Notes: generated by a model not told the origin, from the letters alone. A DNA stretch of 64,000 nucleotides from Campylobacter lari subsp. lari (GCF_013372185.1 NZ_CP053830.1:1449348-1513347); one strand, 5' to 3'; numbered from the stretch's first letter, positions 1 through 9,643 are shown. Numbers and translations: made by a program.

Positions 1-1
1 A

Positions 2-175
2 TTAAGTAAAAAGCACAATGTTATTGCTGTAATTGATCTAGATAAAGAAGAAGTTGTAAAAACCATCTCTTATCCAGAAAATATAACTAATGCAAGAAGC
101 TTATTCTTTAAAGATGGCAAAATGCACATCTTATCTTATCAAGATGGATCAAACATTCTTTATACACTTGATTAA
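2..175 (+). CDS. C-terminal fragment of an unidentified protein
   Basis: An open frame enters from the left edge and ends at TAA 173-175, giving 57 visible residues. The visible part has short alternating hydrophobic strands (VIAVIDLDKEEVV, MHILSYQDG), which would suit a beta-propeller or similar beta-repeat protein. That is only an impression from a fragment. A hairpin follows directly after the stop. I do not recognise the gene and its start lies outside the window. Confidence 0.5.
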   Translation, partial: LSKKHNVIAVIDLDKEEVVKTISYPENITNARSLFFKDGKMHILSYQDGSNILYTLD

Positions 176-176
176 T

Positions 177-200
177 CTTAAGGCGTTTTTACGCCTTAAG
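177..200 (+). terminator. Hairpin terminator after the partial gene
   Basis: CTTAAGGCG (177-185) and CGCCTTAAG (192-200) form a perfect 9-bp stem with a 6-base loop, two bases after the stop codon. The downstream T run is short (GATTTT), so termination may be partial. Confidence 0.6.
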
Positions 201-262
201 GATTTTAAAGCTAGATAAATAAAATTTAAGATAAAATAACACTTTTTATCAAGGGGTGCTTA

Positions 263-895
263 TTGATTCATTTATTTGAACAAAAACAATGCCAAACTAT
301 GGCAGAAGAAATTCGTAAAAATACTTTCATCAATGAAGAATTATTTGAAGCTTTTTGTTCTACTCCAAGAGAAATTTTTTCACCTTTAAAAATGCATGCT
401 TATAGACTTGATGCGCTTCCTTTAATGGGCAATCAATGGATAAGCTCGCCTTTAACCGTGGCTAAAATGACTATGGCGCTTGATTTTAAAGATGCTGATA
501 GTGTTTTAGAAATAGGTTGTGGCAGCGGGTATCAAGCTGCGATTTTAAGTAAGCTTATTAGAAGAGTTTTTACCATAGAGCGCATTGAAAAACTTGCGAT
601 TAGCGCTATAGAAAAATTTAAAAAACTAAACTATGCTAATATTCATGTAAAATTTGATGATGGGCAATATGGTTGGAAAAATTATGCACCTTATGATAGA
701 ATTTTACTCTCAGCTTATATAGAACACATTCCAAATATTTTATTTGATCAGCTTGAAAATGATGGAATTTTAGTAGCTCCTTTACTCATAGGAAATCAAC
801 AATTCATCACTAAATTTACCAAAAAAGATGGCGAGATTAGCAAAGAAGTTTTAGATGAATGCCTTTTTGTGCCTATTAAAGATGGTAAAGAATAA
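263..895 (+). CDS. pcm: Protein-L-isoaspartate O-methyltransferase
   Basis: SAM-dependent methyltransferase that starts repair of damaged isoaspartyl residues in ageing cytoplasmic proteins. SAM-binding motif I is clear at residues 81-90 (VLEIGCGSGY), and the upstream segment LPLMGNQWISSPLTVAKM matches the family's substrate-side region. The 210-aa length is normal. The start is TTG, chosen because AAGGGG lies 4-9 bases upstream; the first internal ATG would remove 12 residues and has no better ribosome site. It is followed, after about 100 bases, by the carbonic anhydrase gene in the same direction. Confidence 0.9.
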   Translation: MIHLFEQKQCQTMAEEIRKNTFINEELFEAFCSTPREIFSPLKMHAYRLDALPLMGNQWISSPLTVAKMTMALDFKDADSVLEIGCGSGYQAAILSKLIRRVFTIERIEKLAISAIEKFKKLNYANIHVKFDDGQYGWKNYAPYDRILLSAYIEHIPNILFDQLENDGILVAPLLIGNQQFITKFTKKDGEISKEVLDECLFVPIKDGKE

Positions 896-1000
896 TCTTG
901 CTAATTTTTAAGATAAATATTTAATTTTAGTATAATTATTTTTAAACATAAGCTTTTTATAGGGGATGTTTTTTTATAATTATGCTAAAAAAGGAATATT

Positions 1001-1741
1001 ATGAGTTTTAAAAAAATACTTTTTGGTTTATTTACCACTAGCATGCTTTTTGCCTATGAGCAAATGCCTCAAAATGCCTCACATGGAAATTTCATAGACA
1101 AAGACAAATGGAAAAATTTAGATAAAAACTGGATTTATTGTGAAAGTGGTTTAAATCAAGATTTTATCAATATAAACAGTAAAAAGGCTACAAACAAAAA
1201 TCATTCTTTAGAATTTAACTACTCAAATGATTCTTTTGGCTTAATAAATGATGGTTATACCATAAAAATGCATTTTGCAAGCAATGGAAGCCATATCATG
1301 CTAGATAATACAGCTTATAATTTATCTCATTTTCACTTCCATAGTCCATCAAAAATTTCTATTGATAAAAAATCTTATCCTTTAGAAATTCATTTTAGTC
1401 ATGTAAGTCAAAAAGGCGATATAGTAGTAGTTGCATTATTTTTACAAGAAGGTGCGGAAAATCCTTTTATTAAAAAAATCATTCGTGCTTTTCCTAAAAA
1501 AGAAGGCGATAAACTTTATGTTCAAGGTTTAAGTGCTAATGAGTTATTACCAAACAATCTTCAATCTTTTTATATCTTTAAAAATAAACTCAACAAGCCT
1601 TGTAATCAAAAAATCACTTGGATAGTTTTAAAAGATATAAGCTATGCCTCTAAAGAGCAAATCCAAACCATACAAAATTTAATGGAAAAAAATGAGAATT
1701 TAAAAATACAAGAAATTAATAATTTAGAACAAAATGATTAA
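1001..1741 (+). CDS. Alpha-class carbonic anhydrase, exported
   Basis: Periplasmic zinc enzyme interconverting CO2 and bicarbonate, useful to a capnophile. A signal peptide covers about residues 1-18. The alpha-CA core is visible: HFHFHSP at 110-116 and EIHFSH at 129-134, so the expected zinc ligands are H112, H114 and H131. C47 and C201 match the disulfide pair of bacterial alpha-CAs, and TWIVL at 206-210 matches the threonine-containing active-site strand. The N-terminal part is unusual: the family's early W-x-Y...G motif and the QSPIxI consensus are replaced (here NQDFINI), so this is a divergent member. The fold is convincing; activity is inferred. Fe or CO2 regulation cannot be read from the sequence. 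Confidence 0.85.
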   Translation: MSFKKILFGLFTTSMLFAYEQMPQNASHGNFIDKDKWKNLDKNWIYCESGLNQDFININSKKATNKNHSLEFNYSNDSFGLINDGYTIKMHFASNGSHIMLDNTAYNLSHFHFHSPSKISIDKKSYPLEIHFSHVSQKGDIVVVALFLQEGAENPFIKKIIRAFPKKEGDKLYVQGLSANELLPNNLQSFYIFKNKLNKPCNQKITWIVLKDISYASKEQIQTIQNLMEKNENLKIQEINNLEQND

Positions 1742-1760
1742 GTAAGCTAAACTTAATCAT
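1734..1760. terminator. Bidirectional hairpin between convergent genes
   Basis: ATGATTAAG (1734-1742) pairs with CTTAATCAT (1752-1760) around a 9-base loop. It overlaps the 3' ends of both the carbonic anhydrase gene and the convergent membrane-protein gene. Confidence 0.55.
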
Positions 1761-2385
1761 GTATAAAAGCTTGAATTTTTTCTAAATTAGCTCTAAAAAG
1801 TTTAAAATTTAACTCGCTTGAAATTTTTAAATCAGCAAAAAAAGGATTTTTCAAACTTGCTATGAGCAAATAATCATCTTTTTTTAAAACTCTTTGTGTA
1901 GAAAATTCTTTTTCTTTTACCTTTTCAAAAATATTTTCACAAGAATTAATATCTTTTTTTAAATTTTTACTATAAAGCAAAATACCACAAAAAAAATTTC
2001 CAAAATCATCTTTAAATTTAACATCACAAATGAAAAAATCACTAAATTTAAAAGTATTTTGCGAGTTATATTCTTTAATGATAAAATCAAAACCTATTTT
2101 TTTAAAATCATCTTCACTAAAGCCTTGCTTGTTAAAAAATGCATGATTTTGTTTTAAAAACTCCTCACACATTTTAAATACAAACTCATTGCGACCCCAT
2201 AAGAGTTTTTTTCCTAAAATTCTAAAAAACAAAACCCCTGCCAAGCTTGCACCAAACAAAGCTATGATTAAATCTTTACTAAATTGAAATATCAAAAAAA
2301 ATACGATTAAAGCTTCAACAAATGCTAAAATTTGCAAAGCCTTATATCTTTTGTTTAAGCCTACTCTTATGGCTTCAAAATCCAT
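1753..2385 (-). CDS. Conserved membrane protein (DUF3137-like)
   Basis: A 210-aa protein with two adjacent membrane segments at about residues 18-35 and 38-56, followed by a soluble domain of mixed strands and helices. This layout resembles DUF3137-type proteins and the C. jejuni gene next to typA. Function unknown. Its ATG overlaps the typA stop by one base (TAATG), so it is translationally coupled as the second gene of a two-gene unit. The C-terminal domain is rich in Phe and Lys with no catalytic motif I can name. Confidence 0.7.
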   Translation of the reverse strand: MDFEAIRVGLNKRYKALQILAFVEALIVFFLIFQFSKDLIIALFGASLAGVLFFRILGKKLLWGRNEFVFKMCEEFLKQNHAFFNKQGFSEDDFKKIGFDFIIKEYNSQNTFKFSDFFICDVKFKDDFGNFFCGILLYSKNLKKDINSCENIFEKVKEKEFSTQRVLKKDDYLLIASLKNPFFADLKISSELNFKLFRANLEKIQAFIHD

Positions 2386-4193
2386 TAAGATTTAGCCTTT
2401 TCCATTCTTTTTCTTTGAGTAGGATCAAGATATCTTTTTCTAACTCTAATATTTTGTGGAGTAACTTCTACAAGCTCATCTTCTTCTATCCACTCTAATG
2501 CTCTTTCAAGGCTTAATTTTCTAGGTGGAACTAATTTTATAGCATCATCACTTCCACTTGCTCTAACATTGGTTAAATTTTTACCTTTTATAGGATTTAC
2601 ATCTAAATCATTTGGACGAGAGTGCTCACCTATAATCATACCTGTATAAACTTTAGTTTGAGGTTCTATAAATAAAACTCCTCTATCTTGAAGATTAAAT
2701 AAAGAATACCCCAAAGCCACGCCATTTTCCATAGAAATTAACGCACCATTATTTCTTTTTTCAACTGCCCCGCTAAATGGACGAAATTCTAAAAAGCTAT
2801 GATTCATAACTCCTTCGCCTTTAGTATCTGTTAAAAATTGACTTCTAAAGCCTATAAGTCCGCGTGCTGGAATTTCAAATTCTAATCTTGTTTGACCATC
2901 TCCAGTTGGTGTCATAGTTTTCATTTCTGCTTTTCTTTTGCCTAGTTTTTCAATAACCACACCAGTAAAATCATCAGGCACATCAATCACTAAGTGTTCA
3001 AATGGTTCGGTTTTTATCCCATCTTCTACCTTAACGATAACTTCTGGTCTTCCCATACAAAATTCAAAACCTTCTCTACGCATATTTTCAGCTAAGATAG
3101 TTATTTGAAGCTCGCCTCTTCCGCTAACTTTAAATTTACCCTCGCCTGTGCTTTCATATTTCATAGCAATATTTGTTTTCATCTCAGCTTCTAAGCGTTC
3201 TGCTATTTTATTTGAAGTCACATGCTTACCTTCAGTACCAGCTAAAGGACCATCATTTACTGAAAATACTATACTTAAAGTTGGCTCTTCTATATGTAAA
3301 GGATCAAGTGGCATAGGATTATTTGGATCAACAACGCTATCTCCTACATCTAAAGCTTCAAAACCTGCAATTGCTACTATATCGCCTGTCCCAGCTTCTT
3401 CTATATCCATTTTTTCCAAACCCATAAAACCAATAAGTTTTGAAATTCTTCCATTGATTTTAGAACCATCTGCCTTAGCAAGCATCACATTTTGATTTTT
3501 TTTCACTTTACCATTGAAAATTCTTGCAATTCCTATTTTACCAACGAAATTATCATAACCTAAGGTAAAAACTTGAAGTTGCAAAGGATTTTCATCGCTA
3601 CCACTTGGAGCTGGAACGCGCTCTAATATGGTTTTAAATAAAGGCTCCATATTAGAACTATCATCTTCTAAATTTAATTTTGCATAGCCATTTTTAGCAG
3701 CCGCATAAACTACAGCAAAATCAAGTTGCTCATCGTTTGCTTCTAAAGCCACAAAAAGATCAAAAATTTCATTTATCACACGCTCTGGATCAGCAGCTGG
3801 TTTATCTATTTTATTAATCACAACTATAGGTTTAAGCCCCAAAGATAAAGCTTTTTTTACAACGAATTTAGTTTGTGGCATTACCCCTTCTTGAGCATCA
3901 ACTAAAAGCAAAACCCCATCTACCATTTTTAAAACACGCTCAACCTCACCGCCAAAATCAGCGTGGCCTGGAGTGTCTATGATATTTATTTTAGTGCCTT
4001 TATAATTAATAGCAGTATTTTTAGAAAGTATAGTAATACCTCTTTCTTTTTCTATATCATTGCTATCCATAACGCGTTCTGCTATTTGCTCACGCTCGCT
4101 AAAAGTTCCTGATTGTTTTAAAAGCTCATCTACCATAGTTGTTTTACCATGATCAACGTGAGCTATAACGGCTATATTTCTGATATTATCCAA
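2385..4193 (-). CDS. typA: Ribosome-associated GTPase TypA/BipA
   Basis: Translation-factor GTPase that binds the ribosome at the EF-G site and helps 50S assembly and stress or low-temperature growth. The GTPase motifs are all present: G1 AHVDHGKTT at residues 11-19, ERGITI (switch I), DTPGHADF and NKID. Domains II, III and V and the BipA-specific C-terminal domain follow, ending in a basic tail. Length 602 aa is typical. It is transcribed away from the flagellar hook operon and leads a two-gene unit with the membrane protein downstream. Confidence 0.97.
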   Translation of the reverse strand: MDNIRNIAVIAHVDHGKTTMVDELLKQSGTFSEREQIAERVMDSNDIEKERGITILSKNTAINYKGTKINIIDTPGHADFGGEVERVLKMVDGVLLLVDAQEGVMPQTKFVVKKALSLGLKPIVVINKIDKPAADPERVINEIFDLFVALEANDEQLDFAVVYAAAKNGYAKLNLEDDSSNMEPLFKTILERVPAPSGSDENPLQLQVFTLGYDNFVGKIGIARIFNGKVKKNQNVMLAKADGSKINGRISKLIGFMGLEKMDIEEAGTGDIVAIAGFEALDVGDSVVDPNNPMPLDPLHIEEPTLSIVFSVNDGPLAGTEGKHVTSNKIAERLEAEMKTNIAMKYESTGEGKFKVSGRGELQITILAENMRREGFEFCMGRPEVIVKVEDGIKTEPFEHLVIDVPDDFTGVVIEKLGKRKAEMKTMTPTGDGQTRLEFEIPARGLIGFRSQFLTDTKGEGVMNHSFLEFRPFSGAVEKRNNGALISMENGVALGYSLFNLQDRGVLFIEPQTKVYTGMIIGEHSRPNDLDVNPIKGKNLTNVRASGSDDAIKLVPPRKLSLERALEWIEEDELVEVTPQNIRVRKRYLDPTQRKRMEKAKS

Positions 4194-4267
4194 GTTTTTT
4201 CTCCAAAGTCTTAAATTTAAAATCTAATATTATATAAAAAAATTGCTTAAAAATTAAGATTGCAAAA

Positions 4268-4283
4268 TTGGAACACTTGTTGC
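4268..4283 (+). promoter_or_regulatory. Sigma-54 (-24/-12) promoter of the hook operon
   Basis: TTGGAACACTTGTTGC has GG at 4270-4271 and GC at 4282-4283 with exactly 10 bases between, the sigma-54 signature. It lies 38 bases before the first gene of the operon. In Campylobacter, hook and rod genes are known to use RpoN with the FlgSR system, which fits the genes downstream. Confidence 0.85.
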
Positions 4284-4320
4284 TTTTGTTTGGGTAAGAA
4301 TTATTTTTAAGGAGAAAAAT

Positions 4321-4659
4321 ATGTCAAACTTAGGAACTCAAATCTTTAACGCTAACTTAGAAAAACAAGGAACTTCAGTTTTAAATAGTAAGCATTTTAT
4401 GGAACTTTTAAATTATTTAGAAGTTGTAAATTCAAAAGAAGAAAAAGAACTAAACTATGCAAAACTTTCAAGTAAAGTAAGTGAAATTTTAGATGATGCT
4501 CATAATGAAAATGCAGTTTTAAATGCTAAAAATATAGAAGAATTATTAGTAATATTTAAAAACTTTAATCTTTCTCATGAAAATTTAAAATTTGATTGTG
4601 CAGCACAATTGCAAAATTTATTTCCAAATTTAGCAAAAAATAATTTTTTAGTAGGTTAA
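4321..4659 (+). CDS. Small protein leading the hook operon (Cj0040-like)
   Basis: A 112-aa, helix-rich, cytoplasmic-looking protein with no signal peptide or membrane segment. It is preceded by AAGGAG and by the sigma-54 promoter, and stands immediately before fliK. C. jejuni has a small hypothetical gene in the same place. Its LEVVNSKEEKELNYAKL and IEELLVIFKNFNLS segments resemble the N-terminal helical part of the adjacent FliK (QILSLLEVLQ, INELFNIAKELGL). It may therefore be a paralogous or accessory helical domain for hook-length control. That relation is my inference from visual similarity. Confidence 0.7.
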   Translation: MSNLGTQIFNANLEKQGTSVLNSKHFMELLNYLEVVNSKEEKELNYAKLSSKVSEILDDAHNENAVLNAKNIEELLVIFKNFNLSHENLKFDCAAQLQNLFPNLAKNNFLVG

Positions 4660-4662
4660 TTA

Positions 4663-6345
4663 ATGTCAAATATCCAAGCTAGCGATGCTTTAAACTTACT
4701 AAGCATCGCTCCACAAAATGAAAATCCTAGCAAAGAAAGTAATAATTCAAATGGCGATGGGGAAGAATTTTTAAATTCTTTATTGCAAGCTATAGACGAA
4801 AAAGATGGAAGTTTATCAAAAGACTTTAAAGCACCACAAAAAGAAAATAAAAATGAAAGCTTAAAAGAAACCATTAATGATAAAGCTCAACTAGACGAAA
4901 AGGACGCCTTAAAGCTTTTTGAGGGTGCAAATTTCATGCAAATTCTTTCTTTGCTAGAAGTTTTACAAAGTGACAGCAAGGATATAAAATTAAACAAACT
5001 TGTCCAAGACAATACTGCTATTTTAGCTCTTGAAAAAAACCTACACAAATTAAAAAATATAAAAAATATCAATGAACTTTTTAATATAGCAAAAGAGCTT
5101 GGATTAAATATAAAAAATATAAAATTTGAACAAATCAAAGATTTAAAAGAAGCTTTTCCAAATCTTGATAAAAAAGGGTTTTTTAAGGCACCAAATTTAA
5201 ATAATAAAGATTTAATTGAACCACAAAAACAAAACAATACTAATGTTTTTCAAGATTTAATCAATCAAAAAATCACCAAACTTTTAAAAGAAGAGCCAAA
5301 TTCAAGTAAAAATATAAAAAGCAAAGAAAACGAAGGTGTTTCTTTACTTTCTTCTGCTTTAAAAAATATAGAACTTCCAAAAAAAGATATAAAAGCAAAA
5401 GAAAATATTCAAAATGTAGATTTTAAAGAAAAATTTATAGAAAAAATTCAAGATAACAAAGAAATAAAAGACACAAAAAATATAAAAAATATTAGTAAAA
5501 ATGATAAATTAAATGATATTGAACTCATCAATCTAACTCAAAATTTAAACTTAAAAAAAGAAATTAAAGATAAAGAAAAAATAGATTTTAAAGAAGTATT
5601 AAAAAATGAAAAATTAACCACTAGTGAAGATAGTTTTAGTAAAAAAATAAGCTCTGTTTTGGAAAATTCAAAAGACTTAAAAGTTGAGTTAACAAATACA
5701 AAAAATACTCAAAATTTACAAAATCAAAATCAAGATTTAAAAATTAGTTTAGAAAATTTATTAAATCCTCAAGAAAAACAATTAAAAACAGAAAAAAATA
5801 CTCAAAACACAGATATTTTTAGTGACATTTTCAAAAACACCAAAGAACTTACAAAAGATGATAGTGATCATAATGAAGAAAATTTAAATTCTTACGTGAA
5901 AGAAATGAATAGAGTTTCTAATAATTTTGTGAAAAATCAAAATATTCCTATGAAAGAAACTTTCAATGATTTTGCCCAAGAATTTAAAGACAAACTAGAA
6001 AGTTATAAAGCACCTATTACAAGATTTAGTATCACTTTAAATCCTCATAATTTAGGAGAAGTGGAAGTAACACTAGTTCAAAGAGGATCTAATCTAAACA
6101 TTAGCTTTAATTCTAATCAAAATACTTTAAATCTTTTCATGCAACATCAAGCTGAGTTTAAAAATGCTTTGGTAAATATGGGCTTTACTAACTTAGAAAT
6201 GAATTTTAGTGATCAAGGAAGAAAAGAACAAAATCAACAACAAAAACACAAACAAAACAACAACAGCAAGGAAGATAAGGTGAATTTTGAAAGAGAAATT
6301 CAAGAAAAACCGAGTTTAGAAATGGTTTTAGCAAAATATTTTTAA
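4663..6345 (+). CDS. fliK: Flagellar hook-length control protein FliK
   Basis: Secreted molecular ruler that stops hook growth and switches the flagellar export gate to filament substrates. The recognisable part is the C-terminal Flg_hook domain at about residues 430-525, containing FSITLNPHNLGEVEVTL and a QHQAEFKNAL...MGF segment. The long middle region is low-complexity, Lys/Asn-rich and probably disordered, as expected for a ruler. The protein ends with a Gln/Lys-rich tail. Length 560 aa. It follows the small leader gene with a 3-base gap and precedes flgD. Confidence 0.9.
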   Translation: MSNIQASDALNLLSIAPQNENPSKESNNSNGDGEEFLNSLLQAIDEKDGSLSKDFKAPQKENKNESLKETINDKAQLDEKDALKLFEGANFMQILSLLEVLQSDSKDIKLNKLVQDNTAILALEKNLHKLKNIKNINELFNIAKELGLNIKNIKFEQIKDLKEAFPNLDKKGFFKAPNLNNKDLIEPQKQNNTNVFQDLINQKITKLLKEEPNSSKNIKSKENEGVSLLSSALKNIELPKKDIKAKENIQNVDFKEKFIEKIQDNKEIKDTKNIKNISKNDKLNDIELINLTQNLNLKKEIKDKEKIDFKEVLKNEKLTTSEDSFSKKISSVLENSKDLKVELTNTKNTQNLQNQNQDLKISLENLLNPQEKQLKTEKNTQNTDIFSDIFKNTKELTKDDSDHNEENLNSYVKEMNRVSNNFVKNQNIPMKETFNDFAQEFKDKLESYKAPITRFSITLNPHNLGEVEVTLVQRGSNLNISFNSNQNTLNLFMQHQAEFKNALVNMGFTNLEMNFSDQGRKEQNQQQKHKQNNNSKEDKVNFEREIQEKPSLEMVLAKYF

Positions 6346-6395
6346 GTGGAATATTTTTTGCTTTAAGCTTTAAAAATATATAAAAAAGGATTTTT

Positions 6396-7406
6396 ATGTC
6401 AAATATAAATACACAAAACTTACAAGGTCCTTTAGCGGCATTAAATACCAAAGATATGCCAATGAACCCAAACAATAAAGCAGGTGAAAGTAGTGGTGAT
6501 AGCGGTTTAGTCTACAACCCTGGTGCAGAGCTTGATAAAGATGCATTTTTAAAGCTACTTTTAATCGAGCTTCAACACCAAGATCCAACCGATCCTATGG
6601 ATACAGAAAAAATGCTTACTCAAACAGCACAACTTTCAGCACTTGAAATGCAAGATAATACCAATAAAACCATGACCCAACTAGTTGACGCTATGACAAA
6701 ACTACAAAATTCTATTGCAGCAAGTACTGGTATGAGCGCATTAGCTGCAGTGGGTAAACTCGCAACAGTTAAAGATGATTATCTTGTAGTAGCAGATGAT
6801 GATATACAATTTCAAATTAATATGTATTTACCAAAAGAACCTCAAAAAGGCAAGAAAACTGATATTGATACTGAAGGTTTTGAACTTAAGAAAAATGGTG
6901 AAGATAAATTAGATATCACAGGTAAAGTAGATAAAGAAATTGCTAAACCTGGAGAAACTATTTATGTAAAATTAGTTGATGATAAGGGTCAAGAAGAGAC
7001 GGTTAAAGCAGTTGTTAGCGAAGATCAAACCTTTAAAATAATAGGACATAAACCAAGTGTTGACATAAAAACAGCTAAAATCGATTCATCTTATAAATCA
7101 GATAGCGAACCTGTAACATTTACTATTTATAACGAAGCTGGTGATCCTGTAAGAACAATGAAAGTTAAAGATATGACTGCGGGTATGAAGCAAATTGTGT
7201 GGGATAGAACCGATGATAGTGGTAATCCTGTACCATCTGGCAAATACTATGTAAGAGCAAGTTACATAGGTGAAGATGGAAACACAGTCAACTCAACTTA
7301 TGGTGCTTATCCTATAACTGGGGTTAGATTTGAAAATGGCGAAGCCTTAGTTGGTATGGGCGGAAGCTGGGTTAAATGGGAAGATTTGAAAGAAATCACA
7401 GGATAA
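6396..7406 (+). CDS. flgD: Flagellar hook cap protein FlgD
   Basis: Scaffold that caps the growing hook and inserts FlgE subunits, then is discarded. The N-terminal FlgD motif is clear at about residues 45-75 (DKDAFLKLLLIELQHQDPTDPMD, typical of all FlgD), followed by MLTQTAQLSALEMQ. The C-terminal half holds the FlgD tudor/Ig-like region with FTIYNEAGDPVRTMK and WDRTDDSGNPVPSGKYYV. At 336 aa it is longer than enteric FlgD, with an extra segment at about residues 145-235. AAAAAGGA precedes the ATG, and flgE starts 4 bases after the stop. Confidence 0.95.
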   Translation: MSNINTQNLQGPLAALNTKDMPMNPNNKAGESSGDSGLVYNPGAELDKDAFLKLLLIELQHQDPTDPMDTEKMLTQTAQLSALEMQDNTNKTMTQLVDAMTKLQNSIAASTGMSALAAVGKLATVKDDYLVVADDDIQFQINMYLPKEPQKGKKTDIDTEGFELKKNGEDKLDITGKVDKEIAKPGETIYVKLVDDKGQEETVKAVVSEDQTFKIIGHKPSVDIKTAKIDSSYKSDSEPVTFTIYNEAGDPVRTMKVKDMTAGMKQIVWDRTDDSGNPVPSGKYYVRASYIGEDGNTVNSTYGAYPITGVRFENGEALVGMGGSWVKWEDLKEITG

Positions 7407-7410
7407 AACT

Positions 7411-9036
7411 ATGTTTACAGCATTTTATAATGGAGTTAATGGAGTTAAATCTCAAAGTTATGGTATAGACAATACTGCTCATAATATAAGCAATGTTAAT
7501 ACCGTAGGTTTTAAATACTCTGATGTAGCATTTAAAGATGTATTTTACAGCACTGTTACAACTCAATCATACAACAAAGGTCAAACTGGTTATGGTAGTG
7601 TAGCAGGAGCCACAAATGATGTTTTTGAGCAAGGCCCTTTAGTAGCTACCGATCATGAATTTGATGTGGCAATTGCTGGAAAAGGATTTTTTGGAGTTTC
7701 TAATGGCAATGGGGTTTATTATACTAGAAATGGTGCTTTTAGACCTGATGCAAATGGAAATTTAGTAGATGCAAATGGAAATTATGTCCTTGGAACTATG
7801 AATCCATCATTACAAGAAATTCAATTAAGCGATAGGGTTTCAAATATTTTTGGGCAACAACTTGGTCAAAAAGTTACCACAGCTATCACAGGAAAGCCTA
7901 ATGAAAATTTCCAAATAGGTGGAGTAAATACTCAAGGACCTATTTCTGTGCCTAAAAATTTATACCTACCACCTCAGCCAACCCAAAATATAACTTGGAG
8001 TGGAAATTTAGACACAAGCACAAAAACAGAAGCTGTAAAAGTAGATGTAGATGCTTCTAAATTTAATTTTACAAAAAATGAAGATGGAACGGTTAACATC
8101 TCAGGAAGTGTAAAAGATGAACAAGTTTTTGGTTTAAAGCCAGGTGATACTATATACTTCACAATAAAAGATGAAAAAGGCGCTAGCGAAACACTTCAAG
8201 CAACTTTAGATGAAAATTTAGCTTTTAATATAGAAAATAAAAAAATAGATAAAATAGACCTAGAAAATGCAAAATTAGAATCTTCTCATTTGAGTGTAGA
8301 AAAAGAAGTGGCTGATAGCTCTGAACTTTCAGCAAAATTAATCAATCCTGATGGTTCTACTAGTTGGGTAAAAGTAAAATTAGATAGAGTTTTACCACAA
8401 AATGGCACAAATTTAGAATACAAAGCCGTTGCACAAGTGTATGATAATGATGGCAATAAAATAGGTGGAACTACCGAGGGTTTAATTACTTTTAATGAAT
8501 CAGGGGCCTTAATAGGCAATACCCTAACTTCAGTAGATAACAATGGAACTAAAGTTAATATCAATCTTGGTTCATTTTATGACCCAAATAAGCCAAATTC
8601 AGGTTATGATGGACTTCATGCTTTGCAAAATAAAAAGCCTTCAGTTCACACACAAACAGATGGCAAAGGCGAAGGATTTTTAAATAATTATGCTATAAAT
8701 ACCGATGGAACTATCATAGCAACATTTACAAACGGAGAGCAAATTCCTATGGCCAAGCTTGCTTTGTTTAATTTTACCAATGAACAAGGTTTGGAAAAAC
8801 TAGGGGAAAATCTCTATGGGCAAACTGGCAATAGTGGAAATCCTACCTTTTTACTTGATGCAAATGGAAATTTCAGCACAGCAACCTTTAAAGGCTCTTA
8901 TTTAGAACAATCAAATGTGGATTTATCCGTAGCTTTTACAAATTTAATCACCTTACAAAAAGCTTATGATTCAAGTAGTAAAAGTATAACAACTGCTGAT
9001 CAAATGATACAAAAAGCAATCAACATGAAACGCTAA
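7411..9036 (+). CDS. flgE: Flagellar hook protein FlgE (Cj0043-type)
   Basis: Axial flagellar protein of the FlgE/FlgF/FlgG family. The N-terminal rod signature is at residues 1-35 (YGIDNTAHNISNVNTVGFK) and the C-terminal one closes the protein (LEQSNVDLSVAFTNLITLQKAYDSSSK). The central region carries the variable hook surface domains, including DANGN repeats near residue 110. At 541 aa it matches the shorter of two FlgE-like proteins in C. jejuni; the large hook protein FlgE2 is a separate gene not seen here. Whether this paralogue forms the hook itself or a junction structure is not settled by sequence. Confidence 0.9.
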   Translation: MFTAFYNGVNGVKSQSYGIDNTAHNISNVNTVGFKYSDVAFKDVFYSTVTTQSYNKGQTGYGSVAGATNDVFEQGPLVATDHEFDVAIAGKGFFGVSNGNGVYYTRNGAFRPDANGNLVDANGNYVLGTMNPSLQEIQLSDRVSNIFGQQLGQKVTTAITGKPNENFQIGGVNTQGPISVPKNLYLPPQPTQNITWSGNLDTSTKTEAVKVDVDASKFNFTKNEDGTVNISGSVKDEQVFGLKPGDTIYFTIKDEKGASETLQATLDENLAFNIENKKIDKIDLENAKLESSHLSVEKEVADSSELSAKLINPDGSTSWVKVKLDRVLPQNGTNLEYKAVAQVYDNDGNKIGGTTEGLITFNESGALIGNTLTSVDNNGTKVNINLGSFYDPNKPNSGYDGLHALQNKKPSVHTQTDGKGEGFLNNYAINTDGTIIATFTNGEQIPMAKLALFNFTNEQGLEKLGENLYGQTGNSGNPTFLLDANGNFSTATFKGSYLEQSNVDLSVAFTNLITLQKAYDSSSKSITTADQMIQKAINMKR

Positions 9037-9046
9037 TTTTAGCCTT

Positions 9047-9490
9047 TCATGATGGTTCTTTTGAATTTTTTTCTAAAATATATTTTATTTCTTGCTCAAA
9101 AAACTCATAAACCCTAAGTTGCACCAAAGCTTCTTCTTCATTTTTATCTATCAAACGCTCAAGTCTATGAAAATTAATCTTTTTTGCATATCTTGGATTT
9201 TTCTTTAAAAGTGAAGCAATATTTTTAAGTAAAGCATCTAAACTAAGCTCATTTTTTAAAACCCTATCTACATATTCTTTAGAAGTTTGCACTAAAATTG
9301 CTTGCCTGCTTTTATCATCTGGATAAACTTCACTCGCAATATCAGCCAAAACTTGCCAAATTTCTGCTTTTATAGTTTTATTTGCCACAATAATAGCCGC
9401 AAAAGATTTTGCTCTAAATTCTAAAGACAAATGACTAGGAACAAAAAATTCTCTAAATTTAGATAAAAAGTTTGTAAATATACTCAACAT
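9047..9490 (-). CDS. Small conserved hypothetical protein (Cj0044c-like position)
   Basis: A 147-aa, all-helical-looking soluble protein with many Lys and Glu residues and no signal peptide. GAGGTGA lies four bases before the ATG, an unusually strong ribosome site for this window. It converges on flgE with only 10 bases between. The segments KSFAAIIVANKTIKAEIWQVLADIASEVYPDD and LLKNIASLLKKNPRY suggest a helical bundle somewhat like TerB-type domains, but no diagnostic residue supports that. Function unknown; genomic position suggests no direct flagellar role. Confidence 0.65.
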   Translation of the reverse strand: MLSIFTNFLSKFREFFVPSHLSLEFRAKSFAAIIVANKTIKAEIWQVLADIASEVYPDDKSRQAILVQTSKEYVDRVLKNELSLDALLKNIASLLKKNPRYAKKINFHRLERLIDKNEEEALVQLRVYEFFEQEIKYILEKNSKEPS

Positions 9491-9536
9491 ACTTCACCTC
9501 AATGTTTTTTAAGATATTTTAAGATATTATTTCAAC

Positions 9537-9643
9537 TGCCTTCTCTTAGACCTGTGCAATGCTATTTTTAAGCACCGCTTCAGGGTGGGAACACAGCAGA
9601 GCACTTAGACTTAGTGTGTGCCGCAGTCATCTGGGAGAGGGTT
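9537..9643 (+). ncRNA. ffs: Signal recognition particle RNA (4.5S type)
   Basis: The helix-8 core is present: TTCAGG, then GTG-GGAA-CAC (a GGAA tetraloop closed by three pairs), then AGCAG, matching the TCAGG...GGAA...AGCAG pattern that binds Ffh. An outer helix forms from GTGC/GCAC and from imperfect pairing of the 5' CCTTCTCTTAGAC with the 3' GTCATCTGGGAGAGG. Ends are approximate. The RNA guides membrane and secreted proteins to SecYEG with Ffh and FtsY. Its 3' end meets the stop codon of the convergent HD-domain gene. Confidence 0.85.

Noticed and set aside
3148..3495. 115-codon plus-strand ORF inside typA
   Set aside because: Lies entirely within a highly conserved gene on the other strand and has low-complexity Ser/Ile composition typical of antisense frames.
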